A stretch of DNA of 64,000 nucleotides from Ehretia macrophylla (lineage: Eukaryota; Streptophyta; Magnoliopsida; Boraginales; Ehretiaceae): the NCBI GenBank assembly GCA_037974665.1, contig CM075771.1:18759425-18823424 (forward strand). The letters run 5' to 3'. A program made the translations under genes and the position numbers. The notes below the pieces were generated by a model. That model saw only the letters and a list, made by a program, of their open reading frames with translations, did not search any database and was not told where the DNA came from. Shown here piece by piece: positions 49,626 through 61,214 of this stretch. Each line of letters begins with the position of its first letter. Positions within the stretch are counted from its first letter, which is position 1.

Positions 49626-49743
49626 GGGTGCGATCATATCTGCACTAATGCACCGGATCCCATCAGAAATACGGTGTTAAGCATGCTTGGGCGAGAGTAG
49701 TACTAGGATGGTTGACCCCTTAGGAAGTCCTTGTGTTGCACCT
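49626..49743 (+). rRNA. 5S rRNA gene copy, degenerate
   Basis: 118 nt, about 12 substitutions, with clusters at nt 44-50 and one at 87 in the C box. Confidence 0.93.
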
Positions 49744-50308
49744 CCTTTTCGTTTTGTTTTTTAACCCCCTTTAGGTTTGCCAAGATGTTTCATCCGTCAC
49801 ATTTCTTTTCCTGAGTCCCACGATATCTTGGGAAAGACAACAGCGCTTCGTAAAAGGGCAGGGCTCGCAAACCGAGGTGGTGGGGCATGTGACCAAGTAT
49901 TCATCGCTACGGTACCCATAACTTTTGATCTGTAAGGAGTTATGCGGCGCACAGCATACCGTTGGAAAGCTCTCTGGGAGCTCTACAACGGGGGCAGCTA
50001 CCCTGCATAGCTGCGCTTTTTTTCAAAATCCAAAATCAAACATTTTCATCAATTTTGGGGCATTTTTCTTAATTTACCATTGTTTTTTCTTCCCGGGTCG
50101 TTTGTCGTGAGCCGCTAGAAAAGACGACAACCTAACTCTCGTTATATTAGAGGGCCATACAATGTGACAATATCACGTTTTGCAAGGATGCTGCGTTGTT
50201 GAAGCAGATAGGTTGTCGATAAGGCCATTGGGCCTTTTCAATAGGTCGTCTCTCTAGACTGGGACTATGTACCGTCAACACATAAGGGGTTTGCACCCTC
50301 AACATGAT

Positions 50309-50426
50309 GGGTACGATCATACCTTCACTAATGCAGTGCATCCCATCAGAACGCCAAAGTTAAGCGTGCTTGGGCGAGAGTAGTACTAGGATAGGTGACC
50401 CCTTGGGAAGTCCTCGTGTTGCACCC
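50309..50426 (+). rRNA. 5S rRNA gene copy
   Basis: 118 nt, about 10 substitutions. nt 5 is A, a variant shared with the copies at 50989, 52341, 54382, 55063 and 55669. Confidence 0.94.
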
Positions 50427-50988
50427 CCTTTTCGTTTTGTTTTTTCCCCCTTTAGGCCTACCAAGATGCTTCATCCGTCACATTTCTTTTCTCGAGTCCC
50501 ACGATATCTTGGGCAAGACAACTTCGCTTCACGGAGGGGTTGGGCCCACAAACCGAGGTAGTGGGGCATGTGACCAAGTATTCGTCGCTCTGGTGCCCAT
50601 AACATTTTATCCGTAAGGAGTTATGCGGCGCACAGCATACCATTGAAAAGGCCTCTAGGAGCTCTACGATGGCGGTAGCAAGCCTGGTCGGCTGCGCTTG
50701 TTTTTAGAACCCAAAATCGAACGTTTTCATCAGTTTCGGGCCACTTTTCTTATTTATCTACTGTTATTTCACCCTGGGTCATTCGTTGTGAGCCGCGGAA
50801 AGGATGACAACCTAACTCGCGTTACATTAGAGGGCCCTACAACGCATCGATATCAGGTCTTGTGAGGATGCTGCGTTGTTGAAGCTAATGGGTTGTCGAT
50901 AAGCCCATTGGGTCTTTTGAATGGGCCGTCTCTATGGACCGGGACTGTGAACCGTCAACACATAAGGGCTTTGTACCCTCAACATGAT

Positions 50989-51106
50989 GGGTACGATCAT
51001 ACGTACACTAATGCACCGGATCCCATCAGAACTTTGAAGTTAAGCATGCTTGGGCGAGAGTAGTACTTGGATGGGTGACCCCTTGGGAAATCCTCGTGTT
51101 GCACCC
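50989..51106 (+). rRNA. 5S rRNA gene copy
   Basis: 118 nt, about 10 substitutions, including nt 15-17 and nt 58. Confidence 0.94.
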
Positions 51107-51658
51107 CCTTTTCGTTTTGCTTTTTAGCCTCCTTCAGGCTTTGCTAGTTGCTTCATCCATCACATTTCTTTTCTTGAGCCCCACAGTATCTTGGGCAAGA
51201 CAATTTCGCTTAGGGGAGGGGCAAAGCCCGCAAACCGAGGTGGTGGGGCATGTGACCAAGTATTCGTTGCTCCGGTGCCCATAACTTTTTCTCAGTAAGC
51301 AGTTAGGCGGCACACAACATAGCGTGGGAAAGCTCTCCTGGAGCTCTGCAACGGTGGCAGCAAGCCTGCTCGGATGCGTTTGTTTTCTGAACCCAAAATC
51401 GAACATTTTCATTTGTTTCGAGCCACTTTTCTTCTTTTTCTTCTATTTTTTTCCTCCAAGGTCGTTCGTCGTGAGCAGCTAAAAGGTCAACAACCTAACT
51501 CACTTTACATTAGAGGGCCCTACAATGCGTCGATATCACGTCTTGTGAGGATGCAGCGTTGTTGAAGCAGATGGGTTGTCGATAAGGCCAATGGGCCGTC
51601 TTTCTGGACTGGGACTGTGAACCGTCAACACATAAGGGCCTTGCACCCTCAACATAAC

Positions 51659-51776
51659 AGGTGCAATCATACCAGCACTAATGCACCAGATCTCATCAGA
51701 ACTCTGAAGTTAAACGTGCTTGGGTGAGAGTAGTACTAGGATGGGTGACCCTCTGGGAAGTCCTCGTGTTGCACCC
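51659..51776 (+). rRNA. 5S rRNA gene copy
   Basis: 118 nt, about 8 substitutions (nt 1, 7, 30, 35, 47, 56, 67, 94). All are C-to-T or G-to-A, the pattern of methylcytosine decay. Confidence 0.95.
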
Positions 51777-52340
51777 TCTTTTCATCTTGTTTTTTAGCCC
51801 CCTTCAGGCTTGCCAAGCTGCTTCATCTGTCACATTTCTTTTCTCGTGTCCCACGGCATCATGGGCAAGACAACTTTGTTTCGTGGAGGGGCAGGGCTCG
51901 CAAACAGAGGTGGTGGGGCATGTGACCAAGTATTCGTCGCTCAGGTGCCCATAACGTTTTATCCGTAAGGAGTTATATGGCGCACAAGATACAGTTGGAA
52001 AGCTCTCCGGGAGCTCGACGACGTGGGCAGCAAGACTGCTCAGTTGCGCTTGGTTTCAGAACCCAAAATCGAACATTTTCATCAGTGTCGAGCCATTTTT
52101 CTTCTTTTTCCGCAGTATTTTCCTCCACGGTCATTCGTCGTGAGCCGCAGAAAGGATGACAACCTAACTCGCGTTACATTAGATGGCCCTACAACGCATC
52201 GATATCATGTTTTGTGAGGATGCTGCGTTGTTGCAGCAGATGTGTTGTCGGTAAGGCCATTGGGACTTTTGAATGGGCAGTCTCTCTGGACTATGATTGT
52301 GAACCGTCAACACATAAGGCCTTTGTACCCTCAAAATGAC

Positions 52341-52458
52341 GGGTACAATCATACCTGCACTAATGCACCAGATCCCATCAGAACTCCAAAGTTAAGCGTG
52401 CTTGGGAGAGAATAGTACTAGGATGGGTGACCCCCTGGGAAGTCCTCGTGTTGCACCC
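52341..52458 (+). rRNA. 5S rRNA gene copy, well preserved
   Basis: 118 nt, about 7 substitutions (nt 5, 7, 16, 30, 48, 67, 72). The C box is intact. Confidence 0.95.
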
Positions 52459-53020
52459 CTTTTTCGTTTTGTTTTTTTGCCGCCTTCAGGCTTGCCAAGA
52501 TGCTTCATCTGTCACATTTCTTTTATTGAGTCCCACGGCTTTTTGGGCAAGACAACTTTGCTTCGCGGAGGGGCAAGGCTCGTAAACCGAGGTGGTAGGA
52601 CATGTGACCAAGTATTCGTCGCTCCGGTGATCATAACTTTTGATCCATAAAGAGTTATACGGTGCATAGCATACCGTTGGCAAGCACTCTGGGAGCTCTA
52701 CAACGGGGGCAGCAACCCTGCTCGACTGTGCTTGTTTCCAGAACCCAAAATCAAACGTTTTCATCAGTTTTGGGTCATTTTTCTTATTATTTCACTATTT
52801 TTTCCTCGCGGGTCATTCGTCATGAGCCGCGGAAAGGATGACACCTAACTTGCGTTACATTAGAGGGCCTTACAATGCATCGATATCACGTCTTGTGAGG
52901 AAGCTGCGCGTTGAAATAGATAGGTTATCGATAAGCGCATTGCGTCTTTTGAATGAGCCGTCTCTCTGGACTTGGATTGTGAACCGTCAACACATAAGGG
53001 CTTTGTACCCTCAACATGAT

Positions 53021-53138
53021 GGGTGTGATCATACCTACACTAATGCACGGGATCCCATCAGAACTCCAAAGTTAAGCGTGCGTGGGCGAGAGTAGTACTA
53101 GGATGGGTAACCCCTTGGGAAGTCCTTGTGTTGCACCC
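53021..53138 (+). rRNA. 5S rRNA gene copy
   Basis: 118 nt, about 9 substitutions (nt 6, 16, 17, 29, 48, 62, 89, 95, 107). Confidence 0.95.
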
Positions 53139-53699
53139 CCTTTTCGGTTTGTTTTTTTACCATTTCAAGCTTGTCAAGATGCTTCATTCATCACATTTCT
53201 TTTCTCGAGTCCCACAGCATCTTGGGCAAGACAACTTCGTTTCGTGGAGGGGCAGGGCCCCTAAATTGAGGACGTAGGGCTTGTGACCAAGTATCCGACG
53301 TTCAGGTGCCCATAACTTTAGGTCCGTAAAGAGTTATGCGGTGCACTGCATACCGTTGGAAAGCTCTCCGAGAGTTATACGACGGTGGTAGCAAGCCTGC
53401 TCGGATGCGTTTGTTTTCGGAACCCAAAATCGAACATTTTCATCTGTTTCGGGCCACTTTTCTTTTTTTCCTCTGTTTTTTCCTCCAAGGTTGTTGTCGT
53501 GAGCAGCGAAAAGGTCGACAACCTAACTCACTTTACGTTAAAGGGCCTTAAAACACGTCGATATCATGTCTTGTGAGGATGCAGCATTGTTGAAACAGAA
53601 GGGTTGTCTATAAGTCCAATGGCCCTTTTGAATAGGCCGTCTTTCTGGACGGGGACTGTGAACCGTCAACACATCAGGGCTTTGCACCCTCAACATGAC

Positions 53700-53817
53700 G
53701 GGTGCGATCATAATAGCACTAATGCACCGGATTCCATAAGAACTCTGAAGTTAAGCTGTCTTGGGCGAGAGTAGTACTAGGACGGGTGACTCCCTAGCAA
53801 GTCCTCGGGTTACACCC
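53700..53817 (+). rRNA. 5S rRNA gene copy, degenerate
   Basis: 118 nt, about 14 substitutions. nt 58-60 in the A box and nt 84, 92, 97 and 99 around the C box are changed. Confidence 0.93.
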
Positions 53818-54381
53818 CCTTTTTGTTTTGTTTTTTTGCCCCGTTCAGGCTTGCCAATATACTTTATTCGTCACATTTCTTTTCTCGTTTCCCACGACAT
53901 CTTGGGCAAGACAACTTTGCTTCGCGGAGGGGTAGGGCTCGCAAACTGAGGTGGTGCGGTATGTGACCAAGTATTCGTCGCTCAGGTGCCCATAACTTTT
54001 GATCCGTAAGGAGTTATGGGGCGCACAGGATACCGTTGGAAAGCTCTTCGAGAGCTCTTCGATAGGGGCAGCAAGACTGCTCAGCTACGCTTGGTTTTGA
54101 AACCCAAAATTGAACGTTTTTATCAGTTTTGGTCCACTTTTCTTCTTCTTTCACTGTTTTTTCCTCCCGGGCCATTCGTCGTGAGCCGCGAAAAGGACGA
54201 CAACCTTACTCGCGTTACATTAGACAGCCCTACAATGCATCGATATCACATCTTTCTAGGATGCTGTGTTATTGAAGCAGATGGGTTGTCGATAAGGCCA
54301 TTGGGCCTTTTGAATGTGTCGTCTCTCTGGACTGGGATTGTGAACTGTCAATAGATAAGGGCTTTGCACCCTCAACATGAC

Positions 54382-54499
54382 GGGTACGATCATACCAGCA
54401 CTAATGCACTAGATCCCATCAGAACTCCGAAGTGAAGCGTGCTTGGGTGAGAGTAGAACTATGATGGGTGACCCCCTAAGAATTCTTCATGTTGCACCC
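54382..54499 (+). rRNA. 5S rRNA gene copy, degenerate
   Basis: 118 nt, about 12 substitutions, including nt 53, 67, 76 and 81. Confidence 0.93.
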
Positions 54500-55062
54500 C
54501 ATTTTCGTTTTGTTTTTTAGACCCATTCAGGCTTGCCAAGATGCTTCATCCATCACATTTCTTTTCTCATGTCTCACGGCATCTTGGGCAAGACAACTTC
54601 GCTTTGCGGAGGGGCAAGGCTCGTAAACCGAGGTGGTGGGACATGTGACCAAGTATTCGTCGCTTTGGTGACCATAACTTTTGATTCGAAGTGAGTTATG
54701 CGGTGCATAGCATGCCTTTGGAAAGCTCTCTGGGAGCTCTACAACAGGGGTAGCAACCCTGCTCGACTGCGCTTGTTTCCGGAACCCAAAATCTAACATT
54801 TTCATCAGTGTTAGGCCACTTTTCTTATTTTTCCTCTGTTTTTTCTGCCAGGTCGTTCGTCGTGAGCTGCAGAAAGGACGAGAACCAAACTCGCGAGGCA
54901 TTAGACGACCCTACAATGGTTCGATATCAATTCTTGCGAGGATGCTGCAATGTTGAAGTAGATGGGTTGTCGATAAAGCCATTGGGCCATTTCAATGGGC
55001 CGTCTCTCTGGACTAGGATTGTGAACCGTCAACACATAAAGGCTTTGCACCCTCAACATGAT

Positions 55063-55180
55063 GGGTACGATCATACCAGTACTAATGCACCGGATCCCAT
55101 CAGAATTCCGAAGTTAAGCGTGCTTGGGCGAGAATAGTACTAGGATGGATGACCCCTCGGGAAGTCCTAGTGTTATATCT
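55063..55180 (+). rRNA. 5S rRNA gene copy, degenerate 3' end
   Basis: 118 nt, about 12 substitutions. Four lie in the last six nt, which breaks pairing of the terminal stem. The spacer after this gene has a deletion of about 75 bp. Confidence 0.93.
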
Positions 55181-55668
55181 GCTTTTCGTTTTGTTTTTTA
55201 GCCCCCTTCAGGCTAGCCAAGATTCTTCATCTGTCACATTTCGTTTCACGAGTCCCACGACATCTTGGGCAAGACAACTTTTGATCCAGTGCCCATAACT
55301 TTTGATCCATAAGGAGTTATGCGGTTCGCAACATACTGTTGGGAAGCTCTCCAGGAGCTCTACGACGACGGCATCAAGCTTGCTCAGCTGCACTTGTTCT
55401 TGGAACCCAAAATAGAACATTTTCATCAATTTTGAGTCATTTTTCTTATTTATCCACTATTTTTTCCTCCCGGGTCGTTTGTCGTGAGAAGCGTAAAGGA
55501 CAACAACCTAACTCGCGTTACATTAGAGGGCCCTACAACGCGTCGATATCACGCGTTGTTGTAGCAGATGGGTTGTCGATAAGGCCATTGGGCCTTTTGA
55601 ATGGGCCGTCTCTCTGGACTGGGACTGTGAACCGTCAACACATAAGGGCTTTGCATCTTCAACATGAT

Positions 55669-55786
55669 GGGTACGATCATACCAGTACTAATGCACCGGA
55701 TCCCATTAGAACTCCGAAGTTAAGAATGTTTGGGTGAGACTGGTACTAGGATGGGTGACCCCCTGGGAAGTCCTCGTGTTGCACCC
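55669..55786 (+). rRNA. 5S rRNA gene copy
   Basis: 118 nt, about 9 substitutions, five of them in nt 57-74. Confidence 0.94.
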
Positions 55787-56354
55787 CTTTTTCATTTTGT
55801 TTTTTTGCCCCCTTAACGCTTGCCAGATCCTTCATCCATCACATTTCTTTTCTCGAGTCCCACGGCATCATTGGCAAGACAACTTCGCTTCGCTGATGGG
55901 CAGGCCTCGCAAACTGAGGTGTTGGGGTGTGTGACCAAGTATTTGTCACTCCGGTGTCCATAACTTTTGATCTGTAAAGAGTTATTCGGCGCACAGCATA
56001 CCGTTGGAAAGCTCTCCGGGAGTTCTATGATGGTGGCAGCAAGCATGCTTTGCTGCGCTTATTTTTAGAACCCAGAATCGAACATTTTCATCCGTTTCGG
56101 GCCACTTTTCTTCTTTTTTCGCTGTTTCCCCCTCCCCTCCCCGGTCGTTCATCATGAGCCGCGGAAAGGACGACAACCTAACTCGCTTGAAATTAGAGGG
56201 CCCTACAACACGTCGATATCACGTTTGGCGAGGAAGCCACGTTGTTGAAGCAGATGGGTTGTCGATAAAGACATTGGGCCATTTCAATGGGCCGTCTCTC
56301 TGGACTAGGACTGTGAACCATCAACACATAAGGGCTTTGCACCCTCAACATGAT

Positions 56355-56472
56355 GGGTGCTATCATACCAGCATTAATGCACTGGATCCCATTAGAACTC
56401 CGAAGTTAAGCATGCTTGGGTGATAGTAGTACAAGGATGGGTGACCCCGTGGGAAGTCCTTGTGTTGCACCT
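56355..56472 (+). rRNA. 5S rRNA gene copy, last of the block
   Basis: 118 nt, about 11 substitutions. Its downstream spacer continues for about 419 bp before it is cut by the Tekay junction. Confidence 0.94.
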
Positions 56473-56891
56473 CCTTTTCATTTTGTTTTTTAGCCCCATT
56501 TAGGCTTGCCAAGATGCTTCATCTGTCACATTTAGTTTCTCGAGTCCCACGGCATCTTGGGCAATAAAGCTTCACTTTGCGGAGGGGCAAGGCTCGCAAA
56601 ACGAGGTGGTGGGGCATGTGACCAAGTATTCGTCTCTCCGGTGCCTATTACTTTTGATTCGTCAAGAGTTATGCATCGTACAGCTTACCGTTGGAAAGCT
56701 TTCTAGGAGCTCTACGATAGGGTCAGTAAGCCTGCTCGGCTGCGCTTGTTTTCAAAACCCAAAATTGAACGTTTTCATCAGTTTCGTGCCACTTTTCTTT
56801 ATTTTCTGCAGATTTTTCCTCTGGGGTCGTTCGTTGTGAGCCGCGGAAAAGACAAAAACCTATCTCGCGTTACATCAGAGGTCCCTACAAC

Positions 56892-57555
56892 TTTGTACCG
56901 GTAGGTCAGGAACCTGAAGATAAACAATCTTTGTTCTATAATCCAACTGAGCATAGTACTTCCCCAACCAGTCCATTCCCAAAATGATTTCAAAGTCACG
57001 AAATGGCAATATAATTAAATCAGCAGGAAATTTACGGTTCTCAATGCATATATCACAAGATTTGCAAATAGACTCAGTAACAAATTTTGCACCCAAAGGT
57101 GTACTAACTTCAACTTCATGCGGCAGTTTATCAATGCAAACATTCACAGATCGTGCACATGCAGGAGTTATAAACGAATGTGTAGCTCCGGGATCAATCA
57201 AAACTTTAACTGGCTGAGTATTGAGAAGAAAGGTACCTTCCACTATAGTTGTAGTATCGGGTAGCTCCTCTGCATCCAGTGCAAAGACCCTAGCCTGAAC
57301 CCTTTGTGCTGGACGTGCACCTGCAGCCCTATTCTGCACACCTTGGCCTCCAGTACGGCCCTGAACATTGTTATACTTAGGGCAATCTCTCACCCTATGA
57401 TCATCGCTTCCACAACCTGTGCATTTACCACTCTTTCTCCAACAATTAGCCTCAATATGCCCCGATCGATTACAATAGTTACACTGCTGATTTTGCCTTA
57501 CAACAGTGTTTCCCGTAGGTGCTGGGGCTCTGGCAGTGGTAGGAACTGTACCTCC
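56892..57555 (-). pseudogene. pro: Tekay gag C-terminus and protease, truncated
   Basis: Continues the gag frame after one stop. Two CX2CX4HX4C zinc knuckles lie at about 57435-57485 and 57385-57430 (CNYCNRSGHIEANC and CTGCGSDDHRVRDC). Then comes the aspartic protease with active-site string LIDPGATHSFI and, later, ILGMDWL. The sequence stops soon after the protease at the 5S junction; the last five residues before the stop are read from 5S spacer. Apart from the truncation this part is open for more than 170 codons. Confidence 0.9.
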
Positions 57556-58449
57556 CTACTGGGGTCTAGTCACAGCTGGCCTAGCCTGAATCTGCTGCTG
57601 TGGCTGATACGGACGTTGCTGAGGAACCTGCGCAGAAGTCTGATACTGCCTCGGCTGACTCTGGCTGCTCTGGCCCAAATACTGTTTCTTACTCGGCTGA
57701 CTGCTCTCAGCTAACATCTCAGCCTTCCGTTTCTCAAACTTCGAGGCTGCCTGAAATGCCTCGGGAAAAGTAGTGTAGGTCTGCCCAGTCAAATGCAACT
57801 GTATGTCCATTCTCAGCCCACGAACAAACCTATGAATCATCCTCCTAGCCGGCCGTACCAACTCGGGCATATACCTCGACAGGCTAACAAACCTAGCCTC
57901 GTACTGTGCAACAGTCATATTTCCCTGCTTCAGGGCCACAAACTCGTCTTCCCTCCTTTCCATAGCCATCTCGGGAATATACTTGTCCCGAAACTCACTT
58001 ACAAAATCATCCCATAAATGTGGAACATCCTTACAATCCCACCTCAATCTGACAGTATTCCACCACTGCTCTGCGTCGCCCTCAAACAGGAATGACGCAT
58101 AATCTATTCTTGCCTCATCAGTGTACCTCAAAGCGGTGAAAATTTTCTCAACACGATTAATCCATCTCTCGGCTGCCTCATCATCCGGCTCTCCGAAGAA
58201 CTTACCCGGCTCGTGCCTCAGAAATTTCTCCAACTGATTATTCTCAACTCTATACCCCTGTCCACCAAGATTAGCTTGATTTCCCTGGGGATTATTATTC
58301 CTGTCCTGCCTCTGCTCATGCAGTACCTGTGTAATTCGGTCAACCGCTGTAGTCATAGTAGCCATAAACTGCTCAGGCAACGGTTGCTGACCCTGTTCTG
58401 CTGCCTCTTCATCTGACCCTATACCTTGAGTACCACGACGTGGCGGCAT
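57556..58449 (-). pseudogene. gag: Tekay gag, one premature stop
   Basis: Starts at MPPRRGTQG, the usual start of plant chromovirus gag, and runs 297 codons to a TAG at 57556-57558. The retrotransposon gag core is at about residues 90-240 (AERWINRVEKIF, WWNTVRLRW, FVSEFRDKYIPE, LSRYMPELV). A Gln-rich tail follows. The frame resumes right after the stop and reads into the zinc knuckles, so the stop is a point change (CAG to TAG is the simplest reading). It is the least damaged gag in the window. Confidence 0.9.
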
Positions 58450-58742
58450 AGTAGCAATTCACAATAGCTGGCAACATTTAAAAGCAGTTTATAGACAGAA
58501 ATATAGCACATAAGATTAGATAACACTCAAGTCAATAACAATCAAACATTCTAACACGCAATTCACATAACACAAGATTGACATGCCAAACTAATTCACT
58601 TTAAACACATAAGCACTCTAAGTTCACAAAGTCATGCTATAACACTTTCTTTCCACTTAACAATTATACAATAACACTCTAGCATTTTGGACCTTTACCC
58701 CATAGACCGAGAAACATATCTCGGCTCCTGTAAGACTATCAT
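58450..58742 (-). other. Tekay leader, non-coding
   Basis: Leader between PBS and gag. It shares short strings with the LARD leader, such as TTAAGTGGAAAGAAAGTG (58643-58660), for which LARD has TTAAGTGAAAGAAAAGTG (7381-7398), and GTGTTATGTGA. Confidence 0.8.
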
Positions 58743-58754
58743 GTTCTGATACCA
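58743..58754 (-). promoter_or_regulatory. Primer binding site, initiator tRNA-Met (one mismatch)
   Basis: On the minus strand TGGTATCAGAAC, one base off the usual TGGTATCAGAGC, 8 bp from the LTR end. Confidence 0.85.
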
Positions 58755-58762
58755 CCTAAAGA

Positions 58763-61050
58763 TGTCACGCCCCGACCCGACCCCACAAAGGGCCAAGCCC
58801 GGACCCGACACACGGACGGAGTCTCCTCTGTACCGCGGACGATCCGAAACCCTAAAAATCAACATAATACTTGCGAAAGCCATAAAAACAATTAAAACAA
58901 GCCGACTTTCTTTTAAAAACATACATCCTCTTATTAACCAACTCTCCAAACCAAAATGTCATGCATACTACACAAGTATTTATGCCACTAAACAGTTAGC
59001 TATTAGGATGCATTTCTTTACTAGTCATAAGAGTAAACTTTTACAGCTTTACATTCTTTCAACTTATACAACATAAGACCATAGAGGCCTTAAACTAGGA
59101 AATACATACAAGGCTACAAGCCTCAAAATAAAGCGTCATCCAAGCAATATACATATCAAGCAAGGCTCGCACAAAATCTGGGAACCAACCACCAACAAAA
59201 CAGAGAAGTGCTATCATGGAAACACCTCCACCTGTTCCTCCTCCTCAATTACCTCAAGAGGGTTTGCTTCAACTACTCCTGTAAAAATATAGTATAGAGA
59301 GGAATGAGCAAAACTATAGCTCAGCGAGGGCAATTGGTCTCAAGGACGGAGATGAGAGGAGTATGCAATGCAATTAGTCAAGCAATTCATACAAATATCA
59401 TACAGAGATACAATAAAGCCATCAATAAAGCAAGGCAAGCATTAAAACTATAAACACTCATTCAAAGGATACAGTACTCTTTTCAAGAGGAACTTTCAAA
59501 CACGAATTCGATGACAACGCGCCGGCCCAAACCACCTTATAACACCAGTTTGGAATACCCCGGAAGTATCCATCAATCTATGACCCAAATCTCCCTGGGA
59601 GGCAACCCTAGTGAGAAGAGGGAATAGCAGCGGAGCTAGAGCAACCAACACTGGCAACCCGAGGCTACCCAGAGAGGCCCATCACTCACGCGCGAGACAC
59701 TATGCAATGCAAGACTCGATACAAGGCGATAAACAAGCAATAAAGCCATACGTGGGAGAATAACAAAGTAGGTTACTCTCGCACGCAATAGCAACAGTTG
59801 ATATGCATTTCAATCAAAATCAATTCAAACAAGTATATCAAGCAACCCTAAGCATTCTATAGACATAATATCAAGAAAACAAGCAAAATCACAAATCGAC
59901 CCCAACTATCAAAACACTACCATTTCCAAACGAGCCACGAGTTCTGGAACCCGACTTCGCCAAGCCTCCTAGGTCACCATAAGGCACGACTAAAAACCCC
60001 AAAACCCTACCTAACCCTAGCATTCACGCAAAGTCCCGATTTCCCCCTTTGCTCGTTTGAACTACAACTATATCAACCAAACACCCAACCAACTCCATAA
60101 TCGCACCAAAAGTGCTTCCATGGCCTCCCGAAACAATGCCAACACGCAAAACGAGAAAACACCAAACTCGACCTAAATGACCCCAACTTTCAACAAGGCT
60201 TAATTCCCGTTTTTTCCATTACGCAACCCAAACAAACCATGCATTTAGGTATTCTAGCACACCTAGCACATTTCTATATCAACGGACCACATAACGGAGC
60301 AACTTCATTGTTTCAAGGGTTTACTATTCACAAAACACTATTCAACAACCAATTTAAATTGTAATCTCAACATTTAACCGTAGAAAATGTTAAAAAGCTA
60401 TAAATATACGTTCTACAATTGCCAAGGAACATTCTAGAAGCATCAAAACGCTTTAAACAACAATCTACGGATAAATTCTGAAAATCACATAATTAATATA
60501 CATAATGTTTAAATGTGCAAATAACGTGCTTCCCTCACCTTAGGCACTCCTAGTTGCTGGGAAAACAACGCTGGTTGCCTTGGAAACCACCCCGCACGAG
60601 CTCACGCGAAGATTGAACCATTGGAAGGTTGGAATTTTTGTTTCCTTTTCCTCTCAAGGTCACAGCCTGCTTGGCTATTTTTCAGCTTTTATTTATTTCT
60701 ATTTTGCTTTGTTTAACTATTATAAGGTGACTACTTGGTCAAAGGGTCAAAGCCCTTGGTCAAACAACTTAAACTTGGTCAAGATGACTTATTTCAATGC
60801 ATTTTAAGCTAAAATAACTAACACCAATATTAATTCTAGCTAGCAACAATTAAAATATAAAATTTAAGTCATCTAAACACTAGTTTCACTATTTGCTGAG
60901 GACTAGAAACCGTTCTCTAGCTATCGCTCCCTAAATGCAATGCACGTTGCGACAGCAAGGAAGTAACAATTAATTCTCAAAGAATTTAAGGAAATATAAT
61001 TACCAAAATAATAAACAAGTAATTTTCACATTCCAGGCTCGGGTATTACA
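58763..61050 (-). repeat. Tekay LTR
   Basis: 2288 bp on the minus strand, from TGTAATACCC to GGGCGTGACA. It has a polypurine tract on one side and a PBS on the other, so it acts as 3' LTR for the pol part and 5' LTR for the gag part. A G+C-rich island lies at about 59510-59700 and an AAGGTGAG donor-like motif at about 60535-60542. No protein-coding frame. Confidence 0.9.
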
Positions 61051-61067
61051 CCCTCTCTCCCTTAAAA
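61051..61067 (-). promoter_or_regulatory. Tekay polypurine tract
   Basis: On the minus strand TTTTAAGGGAGAGAGGG, ending at the LTR. It overlaps the stop codon of the chromodomain frame. Confidence 0.85.
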
Positions 61068-61214
61068 CAATTGCGCCCACACAATTCTTACCTGGTCAAT
61101 AAACAACTCCGGATACTGATTCCGAACCTGGTCCTCTTTTTCCGAAGTTGCTTCCTCAAACCCATGATGATTCCACAGAACCTTTACTAACGAAATACTC
61201 TTTCTACGAAGCTC
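61062..61214 (-). pseudogene. Tekay integrase C-terminal chromodomain, frameshifted
   Basis: Reads [20 protein letters not shown] and on to RIVWAQLF-stop, the short chromodomain of chromovirus integrases that tethers insertion to chromatin. It is in another frame from the rest of integrase because of an indel near 61210. One aromatic position after EEAT is Ser instead of the usual Trp. Confidence 0.85.

Larger units (their letters stand above)
44315..56891 (+). repeat. 5S rDNA tandem array, plus-strand block
   Basis: Eighteen genes read rightward at a spacing of 670-686 bp. One exception, 606 bp between 55063 and 55669, reflects a spacer deletion of about 75 bp near 55280. Downstream of each gene is a T-rich run suited to Pol III termination; upstream is CACATAAGG at about -30. 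Most units carry GAGGTGGTGGGGCATGTG where the minus-strand block has the equivalent of GAGGGCGTGGGGCCTGTG, so the blocks belong largely to different subfamilies. The block ends inside a spacer at the Tekay junction (56891/56892). Confidence 0.96.

Noticed and set aside
29861..56891. Many open frames of 60-146 codons, often starting MGESSTRMGDPLGSP or MIRKELCGAQHTVGK
   Set aside because: They repeat once per 5S monomer and read through the 5S gene and spacer. They have the same phase in each unit only because the units are copies. No protein family resemblance.
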